Source: Parapristionchus giblindavisi (taxonomy: Eukaryota; Nematoda; Chromadorea; Rhabditida; Diplogasteridae). From it: 64,000 nt of DNA. Position numbers and translations under genes: made by a program. Below, one piece after another: positions 12,218-23,900 of this stretch. Under the pieces are notes generated by a model that saw only the letters and a list, made by a program, of their open reading frames with translations, had not been told where the DNA came from and made no database searches. Each line of letters starts with the position of its first letter. Within the stretch, counting starts at the first letter, position 1. The DNA is taken from positions 306,247 to 370,246 of the forward strand of contig CALSFV010000089.1 of assembly GCA_943737045.1 (NCBI GenBank). The letters run 5' to 3'.

Positions 12218-12895
12218 TCCTACTCTCTTTTCCCCTCCCTCTCCCTCTCTACCTCTCTAACTCCTACTCTCTTTTCCCCTCCCTCTCCCTCTCTTCCTCT
12301 CTAACTCCTCCTCCACTCTCCCTCTCCTTCTCCCTTTCACCATCCTAACCATCCCTCTCTCGCACATCCTCTCCCCTCTTCTCTTCTCTCCTCTGATATC
12401 ATTATAATTCTCTCTTCATACTCTCTCCATTACTCATGTATTAAAAGAGAAACAATAATATGCACGATGATTCAATTTAATCTCACCCTCTCCCTCTAGG
12501 ATCTTTCTCCCTCTCCCTCTAGGATCTATCTTCCTCTCCCTCTTCCTCTAGGATCTCTCTTCCTCTCCCTCTCCCTCTAGGATTTCTCTTCCTCCCCCTC
12601 TCCCTCTCCCTCTCCCTCTCCCTCTCCTTCTAGGATCTCTCTTCCTCTCCCTCTCTCCTTCTTCTTCTAAGATATCTTTCTCATTCTTTTCATTCATCTC
12701 AATAAAGCTACCAAAAGACTAATAACTGCAGAAAAAAAGACTATAAAATGGTTCCTCATTCCACTCTTCCCTATACCATCTCCTTCCTCTCCCCTACTCC
12801 TCTTCTCCCTCTCCCTCTCCCTCTCCCCTCCTCCCTCTCCCTCTCCCTCTCCCCTCCTCCCTCTCCCTCTCCCCTCTCTCCCTCTCCCTCTGTCC
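12218..12895. repeat. Compound CT-rich satellite with TAGGATCT punctuation
   Basis: Three sub-blocks. First, a 44-bp unit starting TACTCTCTTTTCCCC occurs twice at about 12218-12308. Second, at 12481-12640, CCCTCTCCCTC runs are separated by CTAGGATCT about five times. Third, a plain CCCTCTCC array spans 12776-12895. The regular TAGGATCT spacer also appears at 48134-48165 as TAGGACTCT, so the same type of array arose or spread elsewhere in the window. Confidence 0.75.
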
Positions 12896-13075
12896 ATTTT
12901 CATTTCATATTCAAGATCTATCAAATGAAGAAAACATATTATTTAACGGTAGTTTAAATTTATGTATTGATAGAAGAAATGACGTCGAAGTTGAAGAAAT
13001 GAACTGAGATGGAAATATAGTATGCATTAGATGTAGAAGTAGACATATACAAGTAGACGGGACATATGACATTCA

Positions 13076-13200
13076 GAGGGAGAAGGAGAGAAGGAGAGGG
13101 AGAGGAAGAGGGTGAGTGAGAAAAAGGGAGAGGGAGAGAGAGAGAGGGAGGAAAAGGGAGAGGGAGAGAGAGAGATGGAGGGAAAGGGAGAGGGATGGTA
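13076..13200. repeat. GA-rich microsatellite block
   Basis: GAGAGGGA-type repeats with two near-identical sub-blocks (13120-13165 and 13150-13195). Low-complexity frames on both strands were ignored. Confidence 0.75.
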
Positions 13201-13295
13201 TTCAAATAACGATTATTAATCGTTACAACCTTCTACATATATATCTACAGAACATACAACGTCAGGATGAGAGATCATTTGTGAGATCTTACAAG

Positions 13296-13702
13296 GAAAC
13301 TATCCCAACTTAATGTGGCCATATGACATGGGAATAATTTACCTAAATCAGTTTTCGATCCTGATTACGAATCCGTTTTCAAACGTTGCCCAATCGAGCT
13401 GAGATTCGAGAAAATCGATATTCAAATTCGCTAGTTTATTCGGAAATTCGTGAGACTTCCCATATAAACCATCCCAATGCGTTCATAAACTCAATAATCC
13501 ATCAATAATCCAAACACCTCCTGCTGTAATTTAGTGGATACTGTACCTAAGTTGTGAATTTTCGAATCAAATAGTCGAATTTCAAGATCGATTTTCTCGA
13601 ATCTCAGCTCGATTGGGCAACGTTTGATAACGGATTCGTAATCAGCATCGAAAACTGATTCAGGCAAATTATTCCCATGTCATATGGCCACATTAAGTTG
13701 AG
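13296..13702. mobile_element. Palindromic MITE-like element
   Basis: Arms of about 140 bp (13296-13437 and 13562-13702) are reverse complements, with shared blocks CAACTTAATGTGGCCATATG and CAATCGAGCTGAGATTCGAG. A unique core of about 125 bp separates them. No open frame of note. The extreme ends (GGAAACTATCCC and GGAACAGTCTC) are diverged and I could not fix a target duplication. Confidence 0.75.
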
Positions 13703-14084
13703 ACTGTTCCCTGGTAAAGTAATTTCCCTACTTCGTCATTTTGTATGGAGTTAGTTGTACAATCTCTCCTCTTTTTCATGAAAAAACTTCGGTTAAATCA
13801 TATTAAACGATGAGAAATCTGAATAGAATGACTGAACTATGTACAGTTAACACAAACATCACAAAGAAATCCTGATTGATCCTATGAATTTTATTAATTC
13901 TTTTTAAACAATATTATATTTTAATAAGGAAGATGACCCACAGAGTATTCTAATTGATATTATCCTTATTTTTTTTCCGTTTGCATTCAATCACTTATTG
14001 CCCCATCTATTTTATTTTATTGATTTTCGCTTTGACCTCTTTATGTTTATCGTTAACGATTAATAAATAATAATGACTGTATAA
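13703..14084. other. AT-rich spacer
   Basis: No gene or RNA seen. It ends with the left copy of a candidate ATAA target duplication (14081-14084). Confidence 0.4.
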
Positions 14085-14922
14085 CACGGGTCTCCTGTAA
14101 AAACGTAGGAAAATGAGACCTTTTCCCGACAGTTTTTAAACTTTTCTCACCGATTTGGATGAGATTTATATGATTGAACATAGTGAGGTAAAGGAGAAGG
14201 CCTAGGCACATGATTTCGCCAAATTTGCATTTTTATCGATTTTTTGATCTTCCACTTCTGGCAGCCATATCTCACTCAATTTTTGAGCTACAACAAAAAA
14301 TTTTTTACCCAATCGATTCGAAATGAACTAATCTAGATGATACTCAAGAAAGGATACGTACAAAAATGCGATCTTCTACCTGTTTTCTTCAAAAAACTGA
14401 TTTTTTGAGTATAAAATGCTAATTTTCTCAAAACATTTCCACAAAGGATACGATTTTTATTCGCGATTCTGATTCCCCATCCTCGAATTGAGGTACGTAC
14501 ATATTTCTTCAGTCATAACTCACGACAAGCCATATCGATCCTCAGAGAGAGCCGGACTTAGCGTTATTTTCATTCAAAAATACATTTCTTATCTCACCTC
14601 TCCTCATTTTCATGCAAATTCTCAAGCATAGTATACCAATCGAAAGCTCTTGACGAGCTCTACAAAAATGACTTAGTAGTACAAGTCATGAAATTTTACC
14701 GTATTCAAGATATTCTAGAAAATCCGTTTTTTTTTTCACTGGCAATTGTTGTGCAATGTAATCGATTCACAACGAAACATTGTTCTTGCGTTTTCCAATG
14801 TGTGTTTTTTTTTTAAATTATTTGTTAATAATGTTAAAGGATGGAACAATAAATAAAACTGCAAAAAGGTTTATCTGAGATATTCATCATTGAAAAATAA
14901 ACTTTCTGAAATACGAAACTAT

Positions 14923-16070
14923 TCATCGATATTTCCGATATCGGAATCGGAATGATCGAAAAAAACTATCCGGATCATTGAAATACTCCTTGAGATCGGT
15001 GTGAACGAAATCATAGATAGCCTGAGCAGTGATCTCTCTATCATCCTCTTCTACATCGACCTCCTCCTCGATCTGAATCTCTTCGTCCTCCAAATCCATG
15101 AGCATATCATCCAGAAGTGCTCTTTTTCTTCTGCTCCTCACTCCCTCACTCTCGAGTTGTTTCTTCTTCGCTGCGACGAGAGTTCTGATGAGGTTCTTGA
15201 TTTGTTCGTGGGTCATTCTCTTAGCGGGAAGGATGTCCACTTTTTCTTTCATTCTTTTCTCGACCTCCTCCGCTCTGCAATTTTAGGGGGGCCAATAATT
15301 TGGTCGAACATTTTTGGGTGCCTAAAATTTGGCTACCAGACAAGCCCCACTTTTAAAGTTGAGTCAATAATTTGGTTTAGCTAAAATTTTAGCCAAAGTT
15401 TGGCTAAAATTTTGGACTAAAATAACAACCCCACTTCGAACCAAATTATTGGCTCAACCACCAAATTATTGACTCAACTTTAAAAGTGGGGCTTGTCTGG
15501 TAGCCAAATTTTAGGGTCAACTTTTACGGTCCACCAATTTATTGACCCCACTTCGACCAAATTATTGGCCTCCCTAAAATTGCGGAGCGCACGCAGCTTC
15601 TTGGCATCATTGTAGTACTCGTTGAAAAGTGCAGTGACTAGATCCTTCGCCTTCTGGTTGTACTTCCCTCCCTTCTTCGTAGTCCTTAGTGCCCATCCAA
15701 TCGGCTTGGGATGATCAGCAGCCTGCTGGTACTCCTTGAAAGACTCAACAAGAAGATCGATTCCCACTCCTTGCTGCACTTCCTCGAGCATTCGCTTGTA
15801 GAGACCGAGAGCGAAATCGTACTGAGAGACCTTCTCCGGTCTGATAGTGTGTTGTCCCTTGTCGATGTGCTGGAGGAGATTCGAGTGTCGAATAAAGCTG
15901 GAAGAGCACCGACTGCATGCGAAGAGAGGGGAAGAGGGTGTCAGTCTCATGACAGGGCAGAATTGGAGAACGCAAAGAACAATGTTTCGTTGTGAATCGA
16001 TTACATTGCACAACAATTGCCAGTGAAAAAACGGATTTTCTTGAATATCTTGAATACGGTAAAATTTCAT
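14923..16070 (-). pseudogene. C2H2 zinc-finger / GWAL-domain gene of the element, split by a MITE
   Basis: Two open parts, 15589-16070 and 14923-15271, are separated by a 317-bp insertion. Dropping the insertion joins them in one frame (LRA|EEVEKRM). In order, the protein shows one C2H2 finger (CSRC ... HSNLLQHIDKGQH), a YDFALGLYKRMLEE helix, a PIGWALRTTKKGGKYNQKAK block, then a MTHEQIKNLIRTL helix and an acidic tail ending RFRYRKYR. From memory, this order (single finger, xxGWALKxxxxRF, then LTxxQI) occurs in uncharacterised multi-copy proteins of cnidarians and molluscs. The function is unknown; DNA binding is inferred from the finger. The copy is presumably dead in its present form unless the insert is spliced. 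The true 5' end is unclear because the first 100 bases lie in the inverted repeat. Confidence 0.65.
15272..15588. mobile_element. Palindromic MITE inside the zinc-finger gene
   Basis: About 315 bp with terminal repeats CTC(T/C)GCAATTTTAGGG and long internal inverted similarity (CCAATAATTTGGTCGAA, GCTACCAGACAAGCCCCACT). Flanks suggest a short 2-3 bp duplication (CG or CGC). Removing 317 bp restores the host reading frame exactly. Confidence 0.8.
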
Positions 16071-16664
16071 GACTTGTACTACTAAGTCATTTTTGTAGAG
16101 CTCGTCGAGAGCTTTCGATTGGTATACTACGCTTTAGAATTTGCATGAAAATGAGGAGAGGTGAGATAAGAAATGTATTTTTGAATGAAAATAACGCTAA
16201 GTCCGGCTCTCTCTGAGGATCGATATGGCTTGTCGTGAGTTATGACTGAAGAAATATGTACGTACCTCAATTCGAGGATGGGGAATCAGAATCGCGAATA
16301 AAAATCGTATCCTTTGTGGAAAAGTTTTGAGAAAATTAGCATTTTGTACTAAAAAAATCAGTTTTTTGAAGAAAACAGGTAGAAGATCGCGTTTTTGTAC
16401 GTATCCTTTCTTGAGTATCATCTAGATTAGTTCATTTCGAATCGATTGAGAAGAAAATTTTTTGTTGTAGCTCAAAAATTGAGTGAGATATGGCTGCCAG
16501 AAGTGGAAGATCAAAAAATCGATAAAAATGCAAATTTGGCGAAATCAAGTGCCTAGGCCTTCACCTTTACCTCACTATGGTCAATCATATAAATCTCATC
16601 CAAATCGGTGAGAAAAGTTTAAAAACTGTCGGTTGGCTTCTTTCATTCTTACAGGAGATCCGTG

Positions 16665-17502
16665 ATAAGTTGAAGATATTAATAGTGATGAAGACTACAA
16701 AGAGGAATGAGAGGATAGAGATAGAGAAGATGAAATGAAATGGACGATGAATCTGTTTAAAGAGAAGACTACTCTCAATGGAATTGACTAAGACTAACAC
16801 AACCTTGTTTTGAAGAAGTAGAAGAGTACCTGGAGGAATGGGAGAGGAAGAGGAGGAGGAGGAAGGGAGGAGAAGGAGGGGAGGAGGGGAGGAGGGGAGG
16901 AAGGGAGGGGGAGGAGAGGAAGAGGAGGAATAAGAAGAGGAGAGAAGATTAGTAATATGTATTGGTGTATCTATGTGAATGACAAAAGCAATCAATCATA
17001 AATATGAAATGAGAATGATTGAATAGAGAATATAGTGCACTTCTATTCTATCTCTTCTTCTATTCTATTTCCTACCTCTCCTCCTTCTTCTTCTTACTCC
17101 TTACTTCTCTTCACTTCTACTTTAAACATTTCAATAATTGATAGGATCCCTCCCCATGACTTAATTAAGAATAGAAGAGAGAAGATTGAAACACTTGAGA
17201 GATGAATGAATGTTTAAGAACTAATATAGAGAAAGAAATGAACACTTCATCCTTTTGTCAATGAGAAATACGGAGAATAAAGGGAATGTAGCATGGATAG
17301 GATGAGAAGAGGAAGGAGAAGGGGGATGAGGGAGAGGGAGAGGTTGAGGAGGGGAGGAGGAAGAGGGAGAGGGGGAGGGGGGTAAGGTGGGGGAGGAAGA
17401 GGGATTGGATGAGATGAAGGGTGAAGAATGATTAGAATAGAGAATGGAAGAAACATTTAGTGATTAGCCTTATATGAAGTGAAAATAAAATGAATTGAAG
17501 AG
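16665..17502. repeat. GGA-rich tracts between two fold-back elements
   Basis: GGAGGAGGGG-type purine arrays at about 16845-16935 and 17310-17405, with runs of G3-G6 that could form G-quadruplexes on the plus strand. Otherwise AT-rich. No gene. Confidence 0.6.
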
Positions 17503-19491
17503 TATATGAGAGGAATCGCCAGAGCTTCGACCACCCCCCGGCGGTAGAAATTTCGACCCCCTGAAAATTTCAGATTAAGTACTTTGAACGATGCTCTATC
17601 GAACTGTGTTGTCCGAATTTGCATATCTGCTCTCATTTTCGAGTAGCGGTAGGTCAAAGTTGGCTGTTACGGTATTTTTGGCTCGAGTGTGCGTCAGAAA
17701 AATGATCATAACTCCGTTCAAAATAATGATAGAAATTTATTCAAAAAAAGGATCGAAAGAGGAGAATTTGGGCAACATTTCCCACTTGATGACGTCATTT
17801 GTCGACCATGCGCCGGTGCAGGGCGGTCGGTTTTATGAAAAAGTGACGTAACTTTCCTAATCGGAAAAGGTGCACTTTTCTTCTATGCGCGTTTTGTTGC
17901 ACCCATATGTGTCTAAAAATGACCCAAGTTTCAGAGGATTTGCGAAATGCAAAAAAAAAGCGTTGATTTTAGTGACGCGACCTCGGACCTGTCAAAGGAA
18001 AGAACGGCTCATTCCTTTATCAAGAAACAGCAAAGGAGCTAAAATGGCTCAAAAACATCCGAAAAAACATTACGAGCTCAAAAAACCCATATATGACAGT
18101 TATTTGAAACACAAAATCACCGAGTTCAGAAAAAATTGAAAAAAATCATTTTTTGCTTTTCCACGTGGAAAAAAACGTTTCAGTAATGTTAATTATTCTT
18201 TATAATATTTCTTATAATGTTTTTGAACATTTATGTTTTTAGAAGTGAAGGCCTACCTGCTCTTAGAGCCGAGATATCCGCCATCGAGATTACACGCGCG
18301 CGCCCCAACTCCGCGCGATGTGTTGCCATAAAATGAACGTTTTCAAGCTCAAAATGACTCAAAACAACTTGTTTCATCATTCTTAGCACGAAAAAATACC
18401 TTGGAACACGTTTTCTGTGTCTGTAAAAATCAGCAAAAGATTTGGATCGAACAGGGGTTCGAACACGCTCGGTGTTTTTAGAGTGGTACCTCTTTACCTC
18501 GACGTCTCGAATGATAGTGTGTTCGAACCCCTGTTCGATCCAAATCTTTTGCTGATTTTTACAGACACAGAAAACGTGTTCCAAGGTATTTTTTCGTGCT
18601 AAGAATGATGAAACAAGTTGTTTTGAGTCATTTTGAGCTTGAAAACGTTCATTTTATGGCAACACATCGCGCGGAGTTGGGGCGCGCGCGTGTAATCTCG
18701 ATGGCGGATATCTCGGCTCTAAGAGCAGGTAGGCCTTCACTTCTAAAAACATAAATGTTCAAAAACATTATAAGAAATATTATAAAGAATAATTAACATT
18801 ACTGAAACGTTTTTTTCCACGTGGAAAAGCAAAAAATGATTTTTTTCAATTTTTTCTGAACTCGGTGATTTTGTGTTTCAAATAACTGTCATATATGGGT
18901 ATTTTGAGCTCGTAATGTTTTTTCGGATGTTTTTGAGTCATTTTAGCTCCTTTGCTGTTTCTTGATAAAGGAATGAGCCGTTCTTTCCTTTGACAGGTCC
19001 GAGGTCGCGTCACTAAAATCAACGCTTTTTTTTTGCATTTCGCAAATCCTCTGAAACTTGGGTCATTTTTAGACACATATGGGTGCAACAAAACGCGCAT
19101 AGAAGAAAAGTGCACTTTTTCCGATTAGGAAAGTTACGTCACTTTTTCACAAAACCGACCGCCCCGCACCGTCGCATGGTCGACAAATGACGTCATCAAC
19201 TGGGAAATGTTGCCCAAATTCTCCTCTTTCGATCCTTTTTTTGAAAAAATTTCTATCATTATTTTGAACGGAGTTATGATCATTTTTCTGACGCACACTC
19301 GAGCCAAAAATACCGTACCTGCCAACTTTGACCTACCGCTACTCGAAAATGAGAGCAGATATGCAAATTCGGACAACGCAGTTCGATAGAGCATCGTTCA
19401 AAGTACTTAATCTGAAATTTTCAGGGGGTCGAAATTTCTACCGCCGCGGACCCTCCGAAACGGTCGATTTTCTCGCGATTCCTCTCATATA
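17503..19491. mobile_element. Large palindromic fold-back element
   Basis: Arms of about 965 bp (17503-18466 and 18519-19491) are near-identical reverse complements around a 52-bp loop. The ends read TATATGAGAGGAATCGC, consistent with a TA target duplication. The arms contain GC-rich blocks (for example CGCGCGCGCCCCAACTCC) unlike the AT-rich surroundings. Mirror-image open frames in the two arms (17591-17851/19134-19394 and 17870-18139/18846-19115) are nearly identical proteins but show no known domain. The last about 60 bp at each end are the most diverged part. Confidence 0.85.
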
Positions 19492-20927
19492 GATAATAGA
19501 AGAAGATAAGAATATAAGGGAATGAAAATATGAAGAGTGATTATTATGTCAATTTATTATTCATTATTCTACAGTTTAAAAAAATTTTATCGGAAAATCC
19601 GAATTTTCTGAAAAATGTCGCCGGAAACTCGGAAAACTTCTGAAAATATCGGAAACTCGGAAAATTAGGAAAACGGAAAACCTGGATCCTAATTTCGACT
19701 ACAGCCGACTTCCGATCAATTTGGATTTTTCTGAAGTCCTTTCTTTTCTTTTCTCTCTTCACTTTCTTTTGCTCTCTCGTTTTCTCCCACTGCTTATTTT
19801 TGAATAATTTGGTATGGAGGTAGTACACTCTAATCGTTATAAATAAATACAATACAATCCTACTGGAAAAAACATTTTAATGGTGATTTTTATTAATATT
19901 TATTCTTCTCAGAATATATTTTCTGATATTTCTTTTAATCCTCAGGCACACAGTCGAATGCATTTTGCAGCTAAGAAAAATGCATTTTGCAGCTAACTCG
20001 AATGCATTTCAGATGTCGAAAAAAAATGCCTGCGCAGGCATTTTGCATGCATTTTTCTTGGCTTTTCTTAACTTTTTCGTGGCTTTTTACCTTTTTAGTA
20101 GCATTTCTGTAGCAATTTGAAGCAATAAAATGCATTTTTCGTCACTTTTCCTGACCATTTGTATGGCTTTTCTTAGCTATTCTATGCCTTTTCTATAGCT
20201 TTTATTGGTTACTTTTTATGAAATGCTCATTAGCTAATGCTATTTACGTACAGAATATTGATTTATCATATAATGAGTATGATTAATACGTGATAATGGA
20301 ATGAATGATTAATTCTAGCACAGAACACATATTGTACAAGAATCAATTGTAAAACTATAAATTTTCCGAATTTTCAATTTTTTTTTCAGACAATCGGAAA
20401 ATCCCATCCCCCCAAAAAATTATTTCGAAAAAATTTCAAAACAAAATTTTTTTTGAAAAAATTTTGATTTTTCGAATTCTTTTTCTCATATTCTTTTCCG
20501 AAACATCGATACGCTAAAATTTACTATCGATGAAATCGACCCTCAATAATTGCTATCTTCTCAACAGTGATAAGCGTTATGAATAAATTAACAAATTGCC
20601 GTTCAGCTATATATCAAATATATTCAATTTTATCTAATATTAATATGAATCGATAACAATTATAGACAGCACTAAAACAATTACAGTTAGAGTAATTCAC
20701 AATTGACTACAATTAAAAGAGATGAATGGGAATATTGATTGACTGAACCATATGATGAGAATTTAATCAATGAGACACATTATGTACAGTAACTCGTTAT
20801 AGATACGGTAGATTATTATTGATTTACAGATAGACACCGGAAGAAGGGGAGCTAACAGTAACAGGGATCGATCAATCGATTACGGTAGCGATAGACTATA
20901 GTATCCAATGTGGAAAATAAGAGAGGA
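19492..20927. other. 3' flank of cul-4 with decayed repeats
   Basis: AT-rich. The stretch 19942-20240 is built of short words TGCATTTTGCAGC and GGCTTTTCTTA and resembles the subterminal parts of the hAT-like element at 31031-34707. Other parts (19565-19690, 20355-20470) consist of CGGAAAA/TTTTCCG motifs. No gene seen. Confidence 0.5.
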
Positions 20928-23900
20928 TTACGATACATAATTATATTGATTAGGATCTTCAGAATGACGTGTTAGATAATCTCTTTCCATAAGAGATGCA
21001 ATACGTACTTTTAGATCTGCTGAATTGACTGGGAATCTGTAAGCCAATCAATCAATAAATGAGATAATCAATTGTATGATCATACCGTAATTGTCCGAAT
21101 AGTTCTTGTATCAATTGTTGATGGGACAGCGTTTTCCTATAATCAATCAATAAATCAATCACATACGTGGATAGCGTTCAGTGAAATGAAATGTGTGTGA
21201 TGTATGATACTTATCGTATACTATAGATGATACTTATGATACAGTAGGAATGGTGAGGGAAGGAGGGATATTACTCTGACTAACCTTGTCTTCATAATCC
21301 TCACAATAGCAGCATCAATTTGATATTGTCTATCTTGATTGATTTGTTCTTCTGTTTGAACATGTTCTTCTTCCTATAATGATACAATCACAAATCATAT
21401 TCACACCCAATCTACGGAATTTACAACGAAAATAATCAAATCAAATAAATAAATAAAACTAACCGTTTCCTTCATTTGCACTTGTGAAATTCGTATACGG
21501 TACAATTTCTCATTCAATTCCTCATTTACCTCAAATGAACAATTAATTTAGATATTAAGATAATAATGGTATATGGATAGGAAAATATACAATGTATAAT
21601 GATAGATTATGAATACCTTGAATACATCATCTTTATCAATATCTTTTCCCTTTGGTGATTTCAATAGAATCTTCAATTTTGCACATGCTAATGATTGTAG
21701 ATTACGAATCAATTCTTTTCTTTCTGAAAATCAATCAATATTGGGGGAAATAATATCTCCGAATATACGATAAAAAATATAGTATTGACCTAAATAACTA
21801 ACCAATTTTCGTAGATTCTTCAATCTCCTTAAATGTCCATTGAGGTTTCTCATTAAATAAAAGAAGAACAAGGGTTTGGAATAATGACACTTGTAACTCT
21901 TTCACACACTGCAATCAATCATTCAGTATTAATAAAGTTACACGAATAGAGTACGCAAATACGGACCCCTGGTCGGAATGTTCCTTTGACAAGACATTGC
22001 CCCAATGAATGCTGCCATTGAAGTTTACGACCATTATGACGAGCAACATAAAAGTCCTGAATGAGAAAAGGAATGAAAGATAGATCTTGTGTGAATAGTA
22101 TATATATACATTGTATACGTTACAATTGTTCAATATGAAAAGCATAGGATAGATTCAAATTCTAAATAGTTGATACCTGATATGCTTGTAGACATATACA
22201 TAGGTCACGAGGAATTGTTGCCTAGAAAGATGATGATGATGATCATAGATAATTGACTACCAATTAGAACACACAAATGATATAAATACCTCAGCATATT
22301 CATAATTAGGCCATTGTCCCATTGTGAGAACATTGATAGTGTATTCAGTCTTGGGTGGAAGTGACACTGTTGATTCATTTTCAATATACTGTAATCATAA
22401 AATAAATATTGATTGATAGAATGGAAAGTGTATACATGGAAGAAATTAGTTGAAAGATCTTTACTAATCTCCATATCCTTGAACATTCCTTCCAACTTTT
22501 GAGTAAAACCAGATCCACATTCTGAATACCAAATACATCTTTCAATTTAATAGAGATGGATAATATTATTGATATCAACTCATAGAATACATACCATGTT
22601 TCAGTTTACTGAGCATTGCCTTTTCAGCATCAACAGATGCACTACGAGACAGTAGAAGACGTTTAGCTAGATCCTATAATATGATGAATGAATCAATCGA
22701 TATGAGGGAGTAATCAATCAATATTATGAAGTAGTCAATCGATATGATGGATACAGTATAGACTATAAGATATGAATGATACCTTCTTATAGAATGCTTC
22801 AAATACATCTTTACCATGAATGAAACGGAATAGAGTTATTAACTGAACAAAAAAAAGATTAATTACTGAGTGTATTACAATATTCTAATAACCTTATCCA
22901 TAATATGATCTAATTCTTCATCTGATGATTCCTTATTACCAGATCTTAGCTTAGAATCTACATATTTAGCTGAAGATATAACCATTAGAATGAAGATTGA
23001 TCTATCTATATAATACCTATCAATTCAGCAGGTTTATTTGGTCTTGTATTAACAAAGTAATCAAATGAATCCTTGAGTGATTGAACCATCTTCTCATGAT
23101 TACCAAAACAATCATGAGTTATTCTATCCAATCTATAATCATATCAATAAAAACAAGTATAGATGTAACCACTATTTATCATATATCATCGATATATCTC
23201 TGTTAATGCCCACTTAGAACATCATCCACTTTATATAGATATAACAACTATGCTCACTTGTCTTTGAAAGTCATCAAATCTTGCACCATTTCCTTATCTC
23301 TGGCTGTATCCATAATAATGACTTTACCATGTTTCCTAATATATCTAAAATAGAAATTTGAATAAGACAACTAAAGATAAGGAAGATAAGAATACTCAGT
23401 GAAATGAGTCTTGAGTAGAAGTATTCCTTCTGTTCCAATTCTATTGAGTAATGTGAATAGAAGAGTGATCTCTTCAATTCTGTCAAGATCTATTAGAGAA
23501 TCCAATCCTATAATACAATATCAATCAATCATACAATACAATAGTTAATGCAAGTCAGCTATGAACACATAAATGTCAATGTCTGCCATTAAATACGATA
23601 CCACTCAATTGTTTACGGTATATTAAATTATGAAAATCAATATAATGATCAGTGTTTAAATCTTAACTTTCTTACTTTCATCAGTATATAAATTTATCAA
23701 GACTACAAATAATGTGGAGAAAGAATGAACTAACCTCGACTAACAAATGATTTCATATGAGCAGTGATGAGTGTTTCTTCAACTACATTGATTAATGCTC
23801 GTTTAGTTGACACATCCAGACATACCTTCATACGGTACATATATCAACTATCATCAACAACAAATAGTGAACGAGCATTGTAAATAGATCTAATTATACT

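Larger units (their letters stand above)
14085..16664. mobile_element. Long inverted-repeat transposable element carrying a zinc-finger gene
   Basis: Arms of about 710 bp (14085-14799 and 15962-16664) are highly similar reverse complements. The outer ends read CACGG(G/A)TCTCCTGTAA and are flanked by a possible ATAA duplication (14081-14084 and 16665-16668). The unique core (14800-15961) holds the 3' two-thirds of a minus-strand coding sequence and a nested MITE. The right arm also contains the first exon-like part of that coding sequence, so the left arm holds an inverted, decayed copy of it (14690-14799). No DDE transposase motif was recognised, so the element may be non-autonomous or use the zinc-finger protein in a way not known to me. 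Confidence 0.75.

Noticed and set aside
8382..13313. Many 60-140 codon frames made of Ser/Leu/Pro or Arg/Glu strings
   Set aside because: Direct translations of CT/GA microsatellites on both strands.
18450..18545. tRNA-like B box (GGTTCGAAC) in the palindrome loop
   Set aside because: No A box, no cloverleaf, and the motif is simply the innermost inverted repeat.
17591..19394. Frames of 86-117 codons in the 17.5-19.5 kb palindrome as host genes
   Set aside because: Paired mirror-image frames in a fold-back element; no known motif. Kept only as an observation about the element.
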